NCBI GenBank assembly: GCA_018873245.2
Contig: JAEMBT020000004.1
Coordinates: 1,022,573-1,086,572 of the forward strand
Length of the DNA: 64,000 nt
Direction of reading: 5' to 3'
Origin: Archegozetes longisetosus
Lineage: Eukaryota > Arthropoda > Arachnida > Sarcoptiformes > Trhypochthoniidae
Shown here piece by piece: positions 35,218-47,149 of the stretch. A program made the translations under genes and the position numbers. The stretch's first letter is position 1, and every line of letters starts with the position of its first letter. The notes under the pieces are model-generated. The model saw only the letters and a list, made by a program, of their open reading frames with translations. It did no database searches and was not told the origin of the DNA.

Positions 35218-37213
35218 ACTGAGGGCTACGGACTTCGGGTGTTAGAGATCTGTGACCCCCGTGTAATATACAGCTTGTTACAAAATTAAACAGACCTCTT
35301 TGAAAGCACCCAGCTCACGTATTTTTCAATCGATTTTTATGCGGTTTGTTTTAAAATGGACAGAAACTCCCCAGAAATGTCATATTGAATTTTTAAAAAT
35401 TTATCTTTAGCAGAAAAAATTTTATTGACAAAATAGTAAATTTTTCCATTGAAAATTATTTTATTTAGTATGTGATTTGTGATCAATACATTACATGTTA
35501 CTTAAAAATAAATAGTTTACTTTTTAGTTCATTAGCTCAACAGATCAATCACATCGAATAATTAAATTGAATATAAGTTTTTACTTAAGTGTTATCGTTT
35601 AAGTTGCAAATGAAACAATTTTGACCATTTTTAACATTAATTATAGTTGTACTCTTGTTTCAGCTAAATCTGTTACGAATCGTGTGTCACAATTTTATTC
35701 TTTAGAACAATACAAATCAAAGTATAAGACACTCAAAAACAGCACTACTTCCAAAACTTTCTGGTAATTGTTTTTATTTGACTAAAGTGATTAAAATGTT
35801 AGAAATCGCTTCGCTTATGCTAGTAAAGAAAGATAATTAGTATGGCCAAAGTTCAGAAACAATACTTAATTAATCAAAATTTTCAATTGTGGGCAAATAA
35901 TAAAGTTGAAAGTAGCAAAATGTTTATTTTCATATTTATCAGTAGAATTAACTAGATTTGAAAAATTGGTTGTAGTCTAAAGGCACTAAATATACAAAAG
36001 AGCATTTGCGTACAAAACTGGTCTCTAAAACAAACAAACATTACTTATAAACTAACAGGTAATATGAAAATCTGTCGTGTACAATTCACACGAAATCGAT
36101 AATAAGAAAGGATGTTCAACTTATAAAATAGTGTTTGAGGAAACTGATTGGATGGGTCGAGTAATAGAGTAGAATAAATTAGTGAATAGGTGAATTAAGA
36201 TGCTATCGAAAATATTTTATTGATTTGGTTTAGTCAATGCCTCTACGATTGGCTGCAGTTCGGGCCGCAAATAGTGGTCATACACATTATTAGTGGCAAA
36301 TTACTTTAAATTTAAGTAAAATACTTAAATTTTTTAAATAACCAATAGAAATATTCATTTAATTGAATGTAAATTTTTTGTCTATTGAGATAAATTTGTG
36401 AAAATTTAATATGACATTTCTGGGGAGATTTTGTCCATTTTAAAACAAACCGCATGAAAATCGGTTTAAAAATAACTGAGCTGGGTGCTTTCAAAGAGGT
36501 CTGTTTAATTTTGTAACAAGCTGTATATCGTTGAATTGGTCTTGACTAGACCTCCCTATTGCACCTATACACGATGAACTTTGACCTTCGGTATTGCCGA
36601 CAGATGATCTTTTGTATCACCGACTTGACCAGAGGTCAAAGGTCGTTGTGTGTATGCTTTTACTTCTCGTCTCGATCAGACCTTTCTATTGCGCCTACCC
36701 AAAATAAAGTATGCATGAGGACTATGTATGCAATGAGTTACAAATATTTATGTATTTAAAATCCTTATATTATGTATCGATAAAAATAGGGAATCACGAC
36801 CTAATTCTGGGTTCGAGCGTCGAGTCTCAGAGTTCGAAGGGTTCATAACTCGTATTTGCGTGATAGAGTGAGTACTCGGGCTCGGGTTCGCTCCGTAATT
36901 ATATTTTAAAGGCTCGGGTTCGGTGAGATTGAGAAAAATAAGGATTCAAGTTCGGGTTTGAACACCAAAGACCAAAGGTCATCGTGTGTAGGTGCAATAG
37001 AAATGTCCGATTGAGACGAGAAGATCGAGCATAAATAAAATGACCTAAGACTCCTGATCAGCCATCGGTAGTATACAAGGTCACCCGCCGGCAATACCGA
37101 AGGTCAAAGGTCATCGTGTATAGGTGCAATAGAAAGGTCTAGTCGAGACGAGTTCAACGATATATATTACACGGGGGTCACAGATCTCTAACACTCCGAT
37201 TCCGTAGTCCTTA
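35218..37213. mobile_element. Inverted-repeat DNA element, split by a second element
   Basis: The right arm is 37086-37213. The left arm is the same sequence in reverse complement but in two parts, 35218-35270 and 36529-36600, with another element between them. Shared blocks are GTTAGAGATCTGTGACCCCC and TTGCACCTATACACGATGA, the latter followed by CTTTGACCTTCGGTATTGCC. The middle (36600-37085) holds further inverted copies of the GACGAG/GGTGCAATAG block and a TCGGGTTCGG-type tract at 36810-36960. No transposase. Confidence 0.7.
35271..36528. mobile_element. TA-flanked Tc1/mariner-type MITE nested in the element at 35.2 kb
   Basis: Ends of about 130 bases start ACAGCTTGTTACAAAATTAA on the left, facing TTAATTTTGTAACAAGCTGT on the right, with TA/TATA at both borders. 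The arms are around 90% alike. The interior is AT-rich without a transposase. It divides the left arm of the outer element, so it is the younger insertion. Confidence 0.75.
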
Positions 37214-38399
37214 GATCGACCCGTTCTGAACTATTGACTTATGCATGAAAATAAGGTCCTAATAATCATGAATGACTTCATTTGTTATATTAGTCTTTTA
37301 AAAACTGATTTTCCTTATCTTTTAATAAACTACTATCATTTCATAGAAAAGAATTTTAAATCATTCTATGAACTGGGGTAGCTATATTAATGTGTAGAAT
37401 ATTCATTTGACTAAGTAAATTATACTGTTTAGAAATAAATCTGAATTCATCGTATAAAGCTCAGTCCAAAAAAGTCGGAAATTACAATTATTCATATTTT
37501 TATCTAAAATTATTCAAATTCATTTATAACAAGCTTGGGCTATAAATAACATTCAAAATTTTTTTATAAACAACTCTAGTATTTAATTCGCTCTCTTCGA
37601 GCTTAAATACAGACTTGAAGTCAGCTCGGTATAGACGCGAAAAATGTCTCCATATCGTATACATAGCTTATCCCGTGTATCGCCAATTTTTTTATTCTTT
37701 TTTCTCAACTAAATCCTTGATAATCTGCCAGATTCTGGCTGAACCATCTTCGGATGATCATAAATTGTGCTTAAGTATATTCCAGACAATTGGTCGAGTT
37801 TTTTAACTGATTTGATGCCAAATTCATATAAAGCTAAGAGACGATTCCGATTATCAAATTGCTTTGCCATTTAGTCTCATGCGAACTCAAATTTTAGGAC
37901 TAAACCGAATACTACGCACTTATCAGTCAATCATGTAAGTACATCATAAGAAACCTTATTTTGGTTTGAAAATTCATCAAGAACTATAAAGTATAAAAAG
38001 TGCAATACTAATTTGTTTAAATTCGACTTTTTCCGAGTCTTTTTCACTGAGGTGTAGTTAAATATTTGTCGTAACATCGCCTCCTAAGATCTGCGTCAAA
38101 ACTTGAAGGAAAGGGATATCATTGAAATAAAACTTTAATTTTTACCCTTATAGAATATTTTATAACAATGATAGAATGATTTCATAAAATAGCATTTAGT
38201 GGTATATATAAAGTTCATTACAAGTTTATACACATTCTTATAGATGATAAGTGAACATAATATTATTCACAATCGATTAGTTATTAATTTTGAATATTTT
38301 CTATAAAATCAATTTAAGTTAATTATCAAATAATAATTTGTCACTAAATATTAATTAATAAATTCTTATAATTAATTTCCGGTATTATTTACCCTTAAG
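37214..38399. other. Intergenic, no gene seen
   Basis: No gene or clear repeat pair. The 63-residue frame at 37615-37806 has no recognisable motif. Confidence 0.35.
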
Positions 38400-38401
38400 T
38401 A

Positions 38402-38576
38402 CGGTCGCCTCTCATTATAATGAACAGCTTAATGCACTGAAAATAGGTTGGCCATAACGAAAGTTCACTACATTGGATATAGTGCGCATCGCCTTCAAAC
38501 TAAATATTTTTTGAAAAAGAGTTCATTATAGCGAGTTTTGCACTATATCTGACTTCATTATAGAGAGATTCAACTG
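38402..38576. mobile_element. Short pogo-like MITE
   Basis: The ends are CGGTCGCCTCTCATTATAATG and, in reverse complement, CAGTTGAATCTCTCTATAAT, flanked by TA on both sides. The CAGTyGAATCTCnnTATAA terminus is typical of pogo-like Tc1/mariner elements. It is only about 175 bp and non-coding. Confidence 0.65.
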
Positions 38577-39838
38577 TATCTATAAGTTCTATATTCTTTG
38601 TAATTATTTTAAGTATCATTGAATGTTTCGGATAATATATCGACATATAATGTTAATTTATATAGTTATTAGACTTAATAGCATTCCTTCAAATTGTTGG
38701 CTATAATTTTTCGCGAAATTCGAATTTTTATGACTATTGGAGGCGATAACACGCCTTAAGACATACTGGATATTTATTCAAATATTCAAATATTCAAACC
38801 TCTAACATTTTGAATTAAGCGCAAACTCAGTACAGGTATTTTTTGGTAGAAATTTTTCATATATTAAAACTTCATCTCATAATGTGTTTAGTTTTACTAT
38901 ATATAGAACGTTTTAAACCTAGCGTTTGAGTCCACTTTTCAACTATTAAATTATTCCCATGAATGTGAACAAATCCAAGAAAATACATCTTATGTCTTAA
39001 GGCATCTCATAATTTAAGAACTTTCTTTAAAGATAACAATTTCAGTCAACAATTTGTAGGGACTCTCATCTTGAAAAGTTTTTATGAATTGAAAGCTTAT
39101 TTTAAAGTATTTCAATTTAAAATCGTTAGAGTATAGCTGAAATTTACTTAAAATTATAATCTTTCAAACTTTTACATAAACCATAATCTTAAGATACATT
39201 ATTCGATCCATTCGTCGAGTTCATGCTTTCATTCAGTCATGTTTATTCTTTCTAAACATCTTTTCAAAGTGTATAAAACAAAGGTTCTTTGAATACTTAA
39301 CTATCCTAACATTCAGAATATATATATATATTGTCCATATATTTTAAAACTTATAAAAGAATAGACGCCAATTTCTTAGATAAAACCTTAATATAAAATA
39401 AATAATTGATTTTAGGTCATATCCTATTTACCTAAAATACATTTATAGATGAATAGTGAATTATATTATGGAATCAATAAATAGAAAGACAATAGGCACT
39501 TCGATAACAGTGGATAAGACAACAAGAGATTAATTAAAACTAATATCAAATATCAACAGTAAAATTTAACCAACTCTTGATATTAAACCAGTCAATTCCG
39601 AATATATAATAGGATTTATTTATCTAAATACTAAAATAGAATTATAGCTTATTAAACACATTTCGGTTTTCACACATGTACAGAATTAGTAATGAAATAA
39701 TGATTTCGAAATAATTGAGAAGAGCTAAGGCGTCAAAGTCAAACAGACGACTCCTTGTGGTTCTTACCATGACTATTATCTGAACATTAGATCCGAAAGA
39801 ACGATATTTTGCAATCGAAAATTTTATAATAATTTTAG
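38577..39838. other. Upstream region of the 39.9-kb gene, no gene seen
   Basis: AT-rich sequence with no supported gene, ending at the TATA box of the next gene. A short (TA)n run is at about 39319-39330. Confidence 0.35.
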
Positions 39839-39847
39839 TATATAAAG
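39839..39847 (+). promoter_or_regulatory. TATA box of the 39.9-kb repeat-protein gene
   Basis: TATATAAAG, 102 bases before the ATG. Confidence 0.65.
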
Positions 39848-39940
39848 AGAAGGATTCCTAACTAAGAACTCACATTTGGGACTAATAGAGTTATTGGATT
39901 TCTTAGAGTGAGAAATACAGTACCAAAAAGTTAATCCAAA

Positions 39941-41998
39941 ATGAAGCTCTTCATCGTCTTAGCTTTGGCTGCTTTTGTCTATAGTGAGTAAACATACAAA
40001 AAATAGCATTAATAGTTTCTTCAAATGAAATAGGTCATTTAAAAATATTTTATCCTGATAGCCGCAAATGGTGCGTCTCTTAACAAACGTGACTTAAGAG
40101 ATGATCTGTTGGCTAAAGCAGAAGCTTTGGAAAAGCAGGCTGCCGCTGCCATTAAGAAACTAGATGAAGAAGGACGCAGACTACTTGCAGCTGGTATTGA
40201 ACGCGAAGAGAAGAGACTCCAGACTTTAGCCGCTGAATTAAAAGCCGCAACCGGCGAGGCCGCTATTAGACGATTGGAAACCGAAGTTAGAGCAGTTGAG
40301 ACCAGACTCGCTGAAGAAATCAGACTAGCCGAACGTGGAACTGGCAGACCAACCACATCTACTACTGCTGCCTCAGTCTTCAAACGTGATGTTAGAGATG
40401 ATTTGTTGGCCAGAGCTGCCGATCTTGAAAAGGAAGCTGCTGCTGAAGTTCAAAAATTAAGAACCGCCGGACATACTGCTGCTGCAGCCGCTATTGAACG
40501 TGAAGAAAAGAGATTACAAGCTTTGGCTACTGAACTGAAAGCAGCGACTGGTGAAGCCGCTATTACCCGATTGGAAGCCGAAGTCAGAGCTATTGAACGA
40601 AGAATCGATGAAGAGATTCATCGTGCTGAGGGATCATCAAGACCTCCAAGACCCACTAGACCATCGTCCAGATCTACTCAAGCTGCTACCACTACTGCTG
40701 CCTCAGTCTTCAAACGTGATGTTAGAGATGATCTGTTGGCTAAAGCAGAAGCTTTGGAAAAGCAGGCTGCCGCTGCCATTAAGAAACTAGATGAAGAAGG
40801 ACGCAGACTACTTGCAGCTGGTATTGAACGCGAAGAGAAGAGACTCCAGACTTTAGCCGCTGAATTAAAAGCCGCAACCGGCGAGGCCGCTATTAGACGA
40901 TTGGAAACCGAAGTTAGAGCAGTTGAGACCAGACTCGCTGAAGAAATCAGACTAGCCGAACGTGGAACTGGCAGACCAACCACATCTACTACTGCTGCCT
41001 CAGTCTTCAAACGTGATGTTAGAGATGATTTGTTGGCCAGAGCTGCCGATCTTGAAAAGGAAGCTGCTGCTGAAGTTCAAAAATTAAGAGCCGCCGGACA
41101 TACTGCTGCTGCAGCCGCTATTGAACGTGAAGAAAAGAGATTACAAGCTTTGGCTACTGAACTGAAAGCAGCGACTGGTGAAGCCGCTATTACCCGATTG
41201 GAAGCCGAAGTCAGAGCTATTGAACGAAGAATCGATGAAGAGATCCATCGCGCTGAGGGATCATCAAGACCTCCAAGACCCACTAGACCATCGTCCAGAT
41301 CTACTCAAGCTGCTACCACTACTGTTGCCTCAGTCTTCAAACGTGATGTTAGAGATGATTTGTTGGCCAGAGCTGCCGATCTTGAAAAGGAAGCTGCTGC
41401 TGAAGTTCAAAAATTAAGAGCCGCCGGACATACTGCTGCTGCAGCTGCTATTGAACGTGAAGAAAAGAGATTACAAGCTTTGGCTACTGAACTGAAAGCA
41501 GCGACTGGTGAAGCCGCTATTACCCGATTGGAAGCCGAAGTCAGAGCTATTGAACGAAGAATCGATGAAGAGATTCATCGTGCTGAGGGATCATCAAGAC
41601 CTCCAAGACCCACTAGACCATCGTCCAGATCTACTCAAGCTGCTACCACTACTGCTGCCTCAGTCTTCAAACGTGATGTTAGAGATGATTTGTTGGCCAG
41701 AGCTGCCGATCTTGAAAAGGAAGCTGCTGCTGAAGTTCAAAAATTAAGAACCGCCGGACATACTGCTGCTGCAGCCGCTATTGAACGTGAAGAAAAGAGA
41801 TTACAAGCTTTGGCTACTGAACTGAAAGCAGCGACTGGTGAAGCCGCTATTACCCGATTGGAAGCCGAAGTCAGAGCTATTGAACGAAGAATCGATGAAG
41901 AGATCCATCGCGCTGAGGGATCATCAAGACCTCCAAGACCCACTAGACCATCGTCCAGATCTACTCAAGCCGCTTCCACTACTGCTGCTTCATTCTAA
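39941..41998 (+). CDS. Secreted helical repeat polyprotein, six repeats with KR junctions
   Basis: Exon 1 is 39941-39983 and exon 2 is 40062-41998; the phase-1 intron is 78 bases. The product is 659 residues. It begins with a signal peptide (MKLFIVLALAAFVYTANG), then K-R-D-L-R-D-D-L-L and six repeats in the order A-B-A-B-B-B. A is about 99 residues and B 110. Each has three predicted amphipathic helices (E-A-L-E-K-Q-A-A-A-A-I-K-K-L; I-E-R-E-E-K-R-L-Q-x-L-A-x-E-L-K-A-A-T-G-E; R-L-E-x-E-V-R-A-[VI]-E-x-R) and ends in a Pro/Ser/Thr/Arg linker followed by F-K-R-D-V-R-D-D-L-L. The six KR sites are well placed for furin/PC-like cleavage in the secretory route, releasing about 100-residue bundles. 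There is no Cys. The general shape recalls mite group 5/21 allergens, but I do not claim homology. Codon use is more GC-rich than the surroundings. Confidence 0.93.
40101..41995 (+). repeat. Coding tandem repeats, periods 627 and 330 bp
   Basis: The A+B pair repeats with a period of 627 bases (for example ATGATCTGTT at 40101 and 40728). B alone repeats at 330 bases from about 41030 to 41995. Copies differ by only a few bases, mostly silent, over hundreds of bases, so expansion or gene conversion is recent. Confidence 0.92.
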
Positions 41999-42122
41999 AC
42001 ATCTCATACAGTCTTCTAATTAATTCTTACAAATGACTTCAAGGTTTTTAACATGCTAAATGCTAAGATTTTACAATTAAAAATTTACTTTCAATTTATT
42101 CTTAGCAATTAAACAATTGTTC

Positions 42123-42128
42123 AATAAA
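42123..42128 (+). terminator. Polyadenylation signal AATAAA
   Basis: First clear AATAAA after the 39.9-kb gene, 125 bases past the stop. Confidence 0.5.
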
Positions 42129-43055
42129 TTATTTTAGAAAACAAAGCACTGAATAAAATTTTCTAAATGTTTTTTGAAATATATTCTCGTGAGCTTGTAA
42201 TTTTACAAATACCAGAACCAATTGCATATTTGCATAATTTCATATTCTTCAACCTTTTGCCAATTCAATTTTGCTTTAGAATATATATAAGTATTTGTTT
42301 TTAGAATTATCTATTCTCTTTATTTGTGGAGATGCTATAAAAAGCAGTCGATCGAATTTTTGTTAGTCAAACTTTAAGTCAGTTAATTAACAAGACTTGC
42401 AAAGCAATTAATATTTATTCTCGATCAGAAAAATAGATTCTGTAATAGCTTCCTAGTACCATTCCAATTTTCTCACAAATTATTCACACTGAAATAAATT
42501 AATTAGCGTAATTGCTAAAAAATGTTAATATAATAGTCATCTAAGTAATTTTGACTGCAATATGATATTACTTTCTCATACCACTTAAATCTAAAAAATT
42601 CAATTCCTGTATACACTGATTCATCAGAATTAAAAGGTGGAGATGAAATCTATAATTTTCTAGGTTTAAGGATAGGATATAGTTAAACAACTTATGCATC
42701 AGTCAATGAAAAATAGATGAAAATAATCAAAACGATCAAGTTTTTCTACAAATTTTTAAATCTTTATCAACAAAAATGTAATGAGGACATGTTTTAATTT
42801 ATTTTAATGAAAATATTGAGTAAAAAACTCTTATTCCAATTATCGACTAGAAACTTCGATAAAAATGCTAACTATGCAATATTTTCGCTTATTTTAGCAA
42901 CCTGATTGAAAACAACATTTATCAAGATTCCTATTCCCACTTATCTCATTTGCAAGGTCTCAGTTTCGCGATCGAGTAGAAATCATTACAGAAGCATAAA
43001 TAGCAAAGCAATTATACTATAAAATTCTCATTTAAGAATTTAAGAAGGATTCAGA

Positions 43056-43830
43056 ATGAAGATTCTTATAATCAACATCTTCTGCCATAGTCTATTTTAA
43101 AGCTCAGGAAAATTCCAGTTTGAAATTAAATTTCTCGTAATTTCTCTACTTAAGAGGCAAACTCAAAGACTCTAAATAGGATAGACTAGAAACCAGTTTT
43201 ATTGATTCGAGCCGTGGATCTCAAGCAGAAAGCGAACGCGAGGTGAGGATATTGTTCGTTAATGAAAATGCTAAGACTACTAATATTATTCAACGTGATG
43301 AGAAAATATTTTGAGAATTGGCTGCTAAGTTGAGAGCTGCGAATAGGACGAATATTCAATTTCTTGAGAACCAATTGAATTTATTTAAGATAGACTCGAT
43401 TCTGAATTGAGATAATTAGGTCCTAGTTTATTTACAACTGTTACTCTCCTTAGATCCACTCATTCCACGGCTACAACTCAAGCAAATAGTCGCTCTACTC
43501 CAATTCGAACCTAAGCAATCACTATTTGTTCGACTCCAAAATCCAACAGTCACGCAATCAGAACATTTGCAACATCTGGATCTACTCATAAATTAATAAA
43601 TGAAATAATAATAAGAGAGCAACTGTTGAAAAAGCCACTGTTTTCGAAACCAGAGCAAATGACGAAATCAAGAAACTCGAAGCTTCTAACTCGTCCGCAC
43701 TCACAGCTGGTCTAACTCGAAGAATTACGTATTCAACAAATTGCAGATGAGTTGACAAAGCCAACAGAATATTAGAGGGAGAACAAGATATGTATGAGTC
43801 ACATTGGATTCTGAAATTAAACTTCAGAAT
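43056..43830 (+). pseudogene. Decayed paralogue of the secreted repeat-protein family (1)
   Basis: A start (MKILIINIFCHS, signal-peptide-like) lies at 43056, with a TATA box (TATAAAA) at 43018. After it, in shifting frames with stops, are remnants of the repeat: E-L-A-A-K-L-R-A-A-N-R-T-N-I-Q-F-L-E-N-Q-L-N-L near 43320-43390, a Thr/Ser-rich linker (STATTQANSRST) near 43470, and then T-R-A-N-D-E-I-K-K-L-E-A-S-N-S-S-A-L-T-A-G-L near 43650-43720. These match A-E-L-K-T-A-T-G-x-E-T-I-R-L-L-E-T-E-L-N-L and A-R-A-T-A-E-I-K-K-L-E-A-D-N-R-T-A-L-A-A-G-L of the gene at 49015. It lies between the two intact genes in the same orientation and no longer codes for a full product. Confidence 0.72.
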
Positions 43831-44199
43831 GAGAAAATTAAAATTTTAAATTTATTATGACTAATTTAAATGCTATTATTCTATAATATTGTATCATTTA
43901 TACACTATAATAGAGTATTATACACCGTTTTTATATACTATGAATTGACTAGTGTTATCAAAACAAAATCTAAAAGATCAAAGTTTCTCTATTATACTGA
44001 TCAAATATTTTCTATTCAATAATGTGTTTAACAGAAGTAATCAATTTTTATCATTTTCATTATCTGATTTAGATAAAACCGAAAAATTTCTACTACAATA
44101 ACAGAAATTGCACAAAATACGATGAAATTTTAATGATGCAATATTTTCACTTGTTCTAAGAATCAAATTAAATGGAGCATTTACAATAATTCAAATAAC

Positions 44200-45355
44200 A
44201 AGTTATCGCTAGCGATCCCATTAAGCCGGTTTAATTTTTTTTGTCTAAAACAGATGTATTTAGTTGGTTTTAAAAAAGTTCGCCAAAACTGTTTTAATTT
44301 GGTTTTATGATTAAGAGTTCATAAAAAAAATTAAAGTGCGCGTTGAAACTCAATTCATGATTTAACTTAACCCAACCTTCAGCTGATAACTTCTTATAAA
44401 TATTATGAACAGGTCGTTACAAAATTAATATTTAGTTGATCATAAATTAGAAAATCTAACTAAAAAGTCTAACAATGATTCCTACAAACAAAACAATAGC
44501 TCAGAATAAACAACTTATGCTCAAAAACTTCTCCGCAACTCTCAGAAGTGGTTTGTACGAGTTTAGTTATTTTTAACTAAATTCGCTACTTACGAAGGAA
44601 GTATAGAAGGGTAGATTTCAGAATTTGATTAAAAAGGCTTTATAAGCTATTTTTAGGGCCCTGATTTAGTAGTTACTTGTGGATCATCTCCTGAAATGGT
44701 TGCTGAGCGACGCTGAGGGTTAACCCTCAACTCTTGGGCTCATAAGTTCGGAACTTTTGTCTTTGGAATGCCTTAGTCCTAGAACTAGATAGCCGAATTT
44801 ATAAGTACCGCTGATCCGCGCCAACGATGGAAAACTATGCTTAATTTGTTTCCGTACCCCCTACTCTGTGTCCAACGTCAACACGATTCAATTATAGCTA
44901 TTAAAAGCTATAGTCTTAATTAAGGTTACAACTTAATAACATTTAATTTCACTCAAATAACCATAACTAAATCCATTCACAAAAGGAACTTGGATTGGAA
45001 TTCAATTAATATAAAATTTTATTTTACTAAATCTTGTAAATTAAATACAAATTGGATTAATATATCAGATTTTTGTTAAAAGATTGGTTTCTATCTGCCA
45101 CTCACGTCTCTAACTACAAAAAACTGTTCTTTGTTCCAACATTTTTGACCCAAAGTTCAGAACTGCTTCAAGTATTTTAGTAATATGTGAGTACTCTCTG
45201 TTAGTCATCCCATTGATAAGTTTTTCTTTGAATTCAAATGTAATAAAATATTTAGTTCTTATTTATTTTACTCTGCATACATCACCGCAAAAAATATTGG
45301 TTATATACGGGAAACAAAGTTCCCCATACACTAACTTCTACTAAATCTAGGGTGT
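44200..45355. other. Intergenic, no gene seen
   Basis: No gene. Bases 44690-44850 are GC-richer than their surroundings and unassigned; a short GGTTAACC palindrome (AGGGTTAACCCT) lies near 44718. Confidence 0.35.
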
Positions 45356-45970
45356 TCTCCGCATTGACCCAAGACGTTTTTGACCCAAGCTCTTTTCTAT
45401 TCTAACCCAATAGTCATTTCACCCAATATAACAGAAATAAAAGTTCATTTTGATTCAATATCACACAGTGAGTAATCTTTTATTGACTGATTATGCACGT
45501 AGACACGTATCAAAATACAGTCTGTCCTTTTATCCTCTAAACTAAGATGAAGCAGTTAAAGCTTTTTATATTTTCATATTTTAATCGGATGTAAAATAAA
45601 CTACTCATCGATTCAAAATTTGATACTTTAAAATAAACTTTTAATAATCACATCGACTTTACGAACGCATGCAGTTATCAAATATGTTTGCTATCATAGA
45701 TTTTCATGACTTAATTGCGAATTGAGACTGTTTTACTTTTATTTTAGATCTAATCATTTAATAATTTTCTGTTTTTACGATTTATATCATTTTTTCTATT
45801 TAATAGATTTGTTATCTAATAGCACTTGAAAAGAGCCTCAATCTGTGCTCTTCTTTTATAACATTAGGCCAAATAGACAGGGTTATATCTTCTTTGGGTT
45901 AAAATCTCTTGGGTCAAGTCAGATTGGGTCTATTAGTGATTGAGTCAATCAGGGATAGACCCAATCTAGA
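45356..45970. mobile_element. MITE with GGGTCAA subterminal repeats, copy 2
   Basis: Matches 11809-12396 in the opposite orientation along its whole length, with ends TCTCCGCATTGACCC and GATTGAGTCAATCAGGGATA. Copy 2 is slightly longer at its right end. Divergence between the copies is visible throughout, so the family is not very young. Confidence 0.7.
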
Positions 45971-46431
45971 ACCTTCGTACATAGTATACAGATACAAGGT
46001 CACTCTCTATAAATTAGTCCACCCTTGCCACTATCATCTAAATAAATTTTCAAACCTGGAAATCAAGGTAAATTTTGATTAGACTTTTATTTCACCAAAC
46101 GCGTTAACGTCAAAATCACCAATAAGAGTGTTAAGACGCTATTCAAGGGCATAGTTGCGAATTGGTGGTTAGAATTGATTTTAGAAATTATTAAATTCTT
46201 ATTTGAAAAACACAAAAACATAGAAAAAATGACAGATTTGAAATTAAAATTCTCGTTTACAAAAAGATTGAGACTAGGGTCTACTTTCGATGCTTTATGT
46301 TTAGTCTCTGAGAGCTACTTCCTTAAAATAGCTAAACTTCTGTTTATATAATTAGAACACGTCTTATAATAATAATTATTATTAAGCGGTGTGACACTGA
46401 AAAAAAATATGTTAGATAGCTCGGCATTAGT

Positions 46432-47140
46432 TTGAATATAATTTCTAGAGAATATAAAATTCCGACTCAAATTACCTCGAAGTGGGAATCTAAAACTGAA
46501 ATTAAGAGAATGATTTTCACTTGTAATACTGCCGTTTCTGCTACTGTGCAACCCAATCAGAATGGATTACACGGACTGATTGCTGAATTGAAAGTCGCGA
46601 ACAATGAGGCTGCAATTAAACGATTTCAAACTAAACTCATGACAATCGGGAACAAAATTAATGAAGCGCCTAGAATATTAGAACCTCGATTTGATGAAAC
46701 ATCCAGCTACCTATAAACAAATTCTACTACATTGGTAAATAGAGCTTCAACTCAGACGACTCAATCTCGATTCCCACTCACGCAAGCCAACTAGAGTTCA
46801 CACTATTACTACTATAATTCCTCCCAAAACAATAAAACCAACAACATATACAACAATCACCATTTCTGGAGCTACTCATAAGTCAATACTCGAAAATGAT
46901 GTGATAGACCAGTAGCTTAAGAAAGCAGCTGCCTCTGAGACTAGACTAACACTGAGTTTAAGAAATTTCAACTTTAGACAGGTCAATATTTTCAGAGGGT
47001 CTTATACTCGAAGAATCGCGTGTCAAAGAAGTTGCTGATGAGTTGAGAAATGAAAAAAATCTGCAGTCACGAAAATTTTAGAAGGATAACTAAATCTGCT
47101 TGATATCAGATTGGATTCTAAGACAAGATATTTATAAAAT
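46432..47140 (+). pseudogene. Decayed paralogue of the secreted repeat-protein family (2)
   Basis: An open stretch at 46560-46716 reads L-I-A-E-L-K-V-A-N-N-E-A-A-I-K-R-F-Q-T-K-L-M-T-I, clearly related to the helix 2-3 part (A-E-L-K-A-A-T-G-E-A-A-I-R-R-L-E-T-E-V) of the 39.9-kb gene. A Thr/Ser/Gln-rich linker-like stretch (46730-46870) follows, then K-S-I-L-E-N-D-V and K-K-A-A-A-S-E-T-R (near 46890-46940), which match K-S-I-V-K-R-D-L and K-R-A-A-E-I-E-A-R of the 49.0-kb gene. Stops and frame changes break the rest. A signal-peptide exon was not found. The KR of the junction is lost here (EN). Confidence 0.7.
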
Positions 47141-47149
47141 GAATCATAA

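Noticed and set aside
40039-40383. Open frames on the minus strand and in other plus frames over the 39.9-kb gene
   Set aside because: They repeat with the period of the coding repeats and are shadows of its Ala/Glu/Arg-rich codons; no signal peptide, splice logic or independent support.
39941-41998. LEA or tardigrade-type heat-soluble desiccation proteins
   Set aside because: Composition and helical repeats are similar in a general way, but signal peptides, dibasic junctions and the exon plan do not fit those families, and no diagnostic motif was seen.
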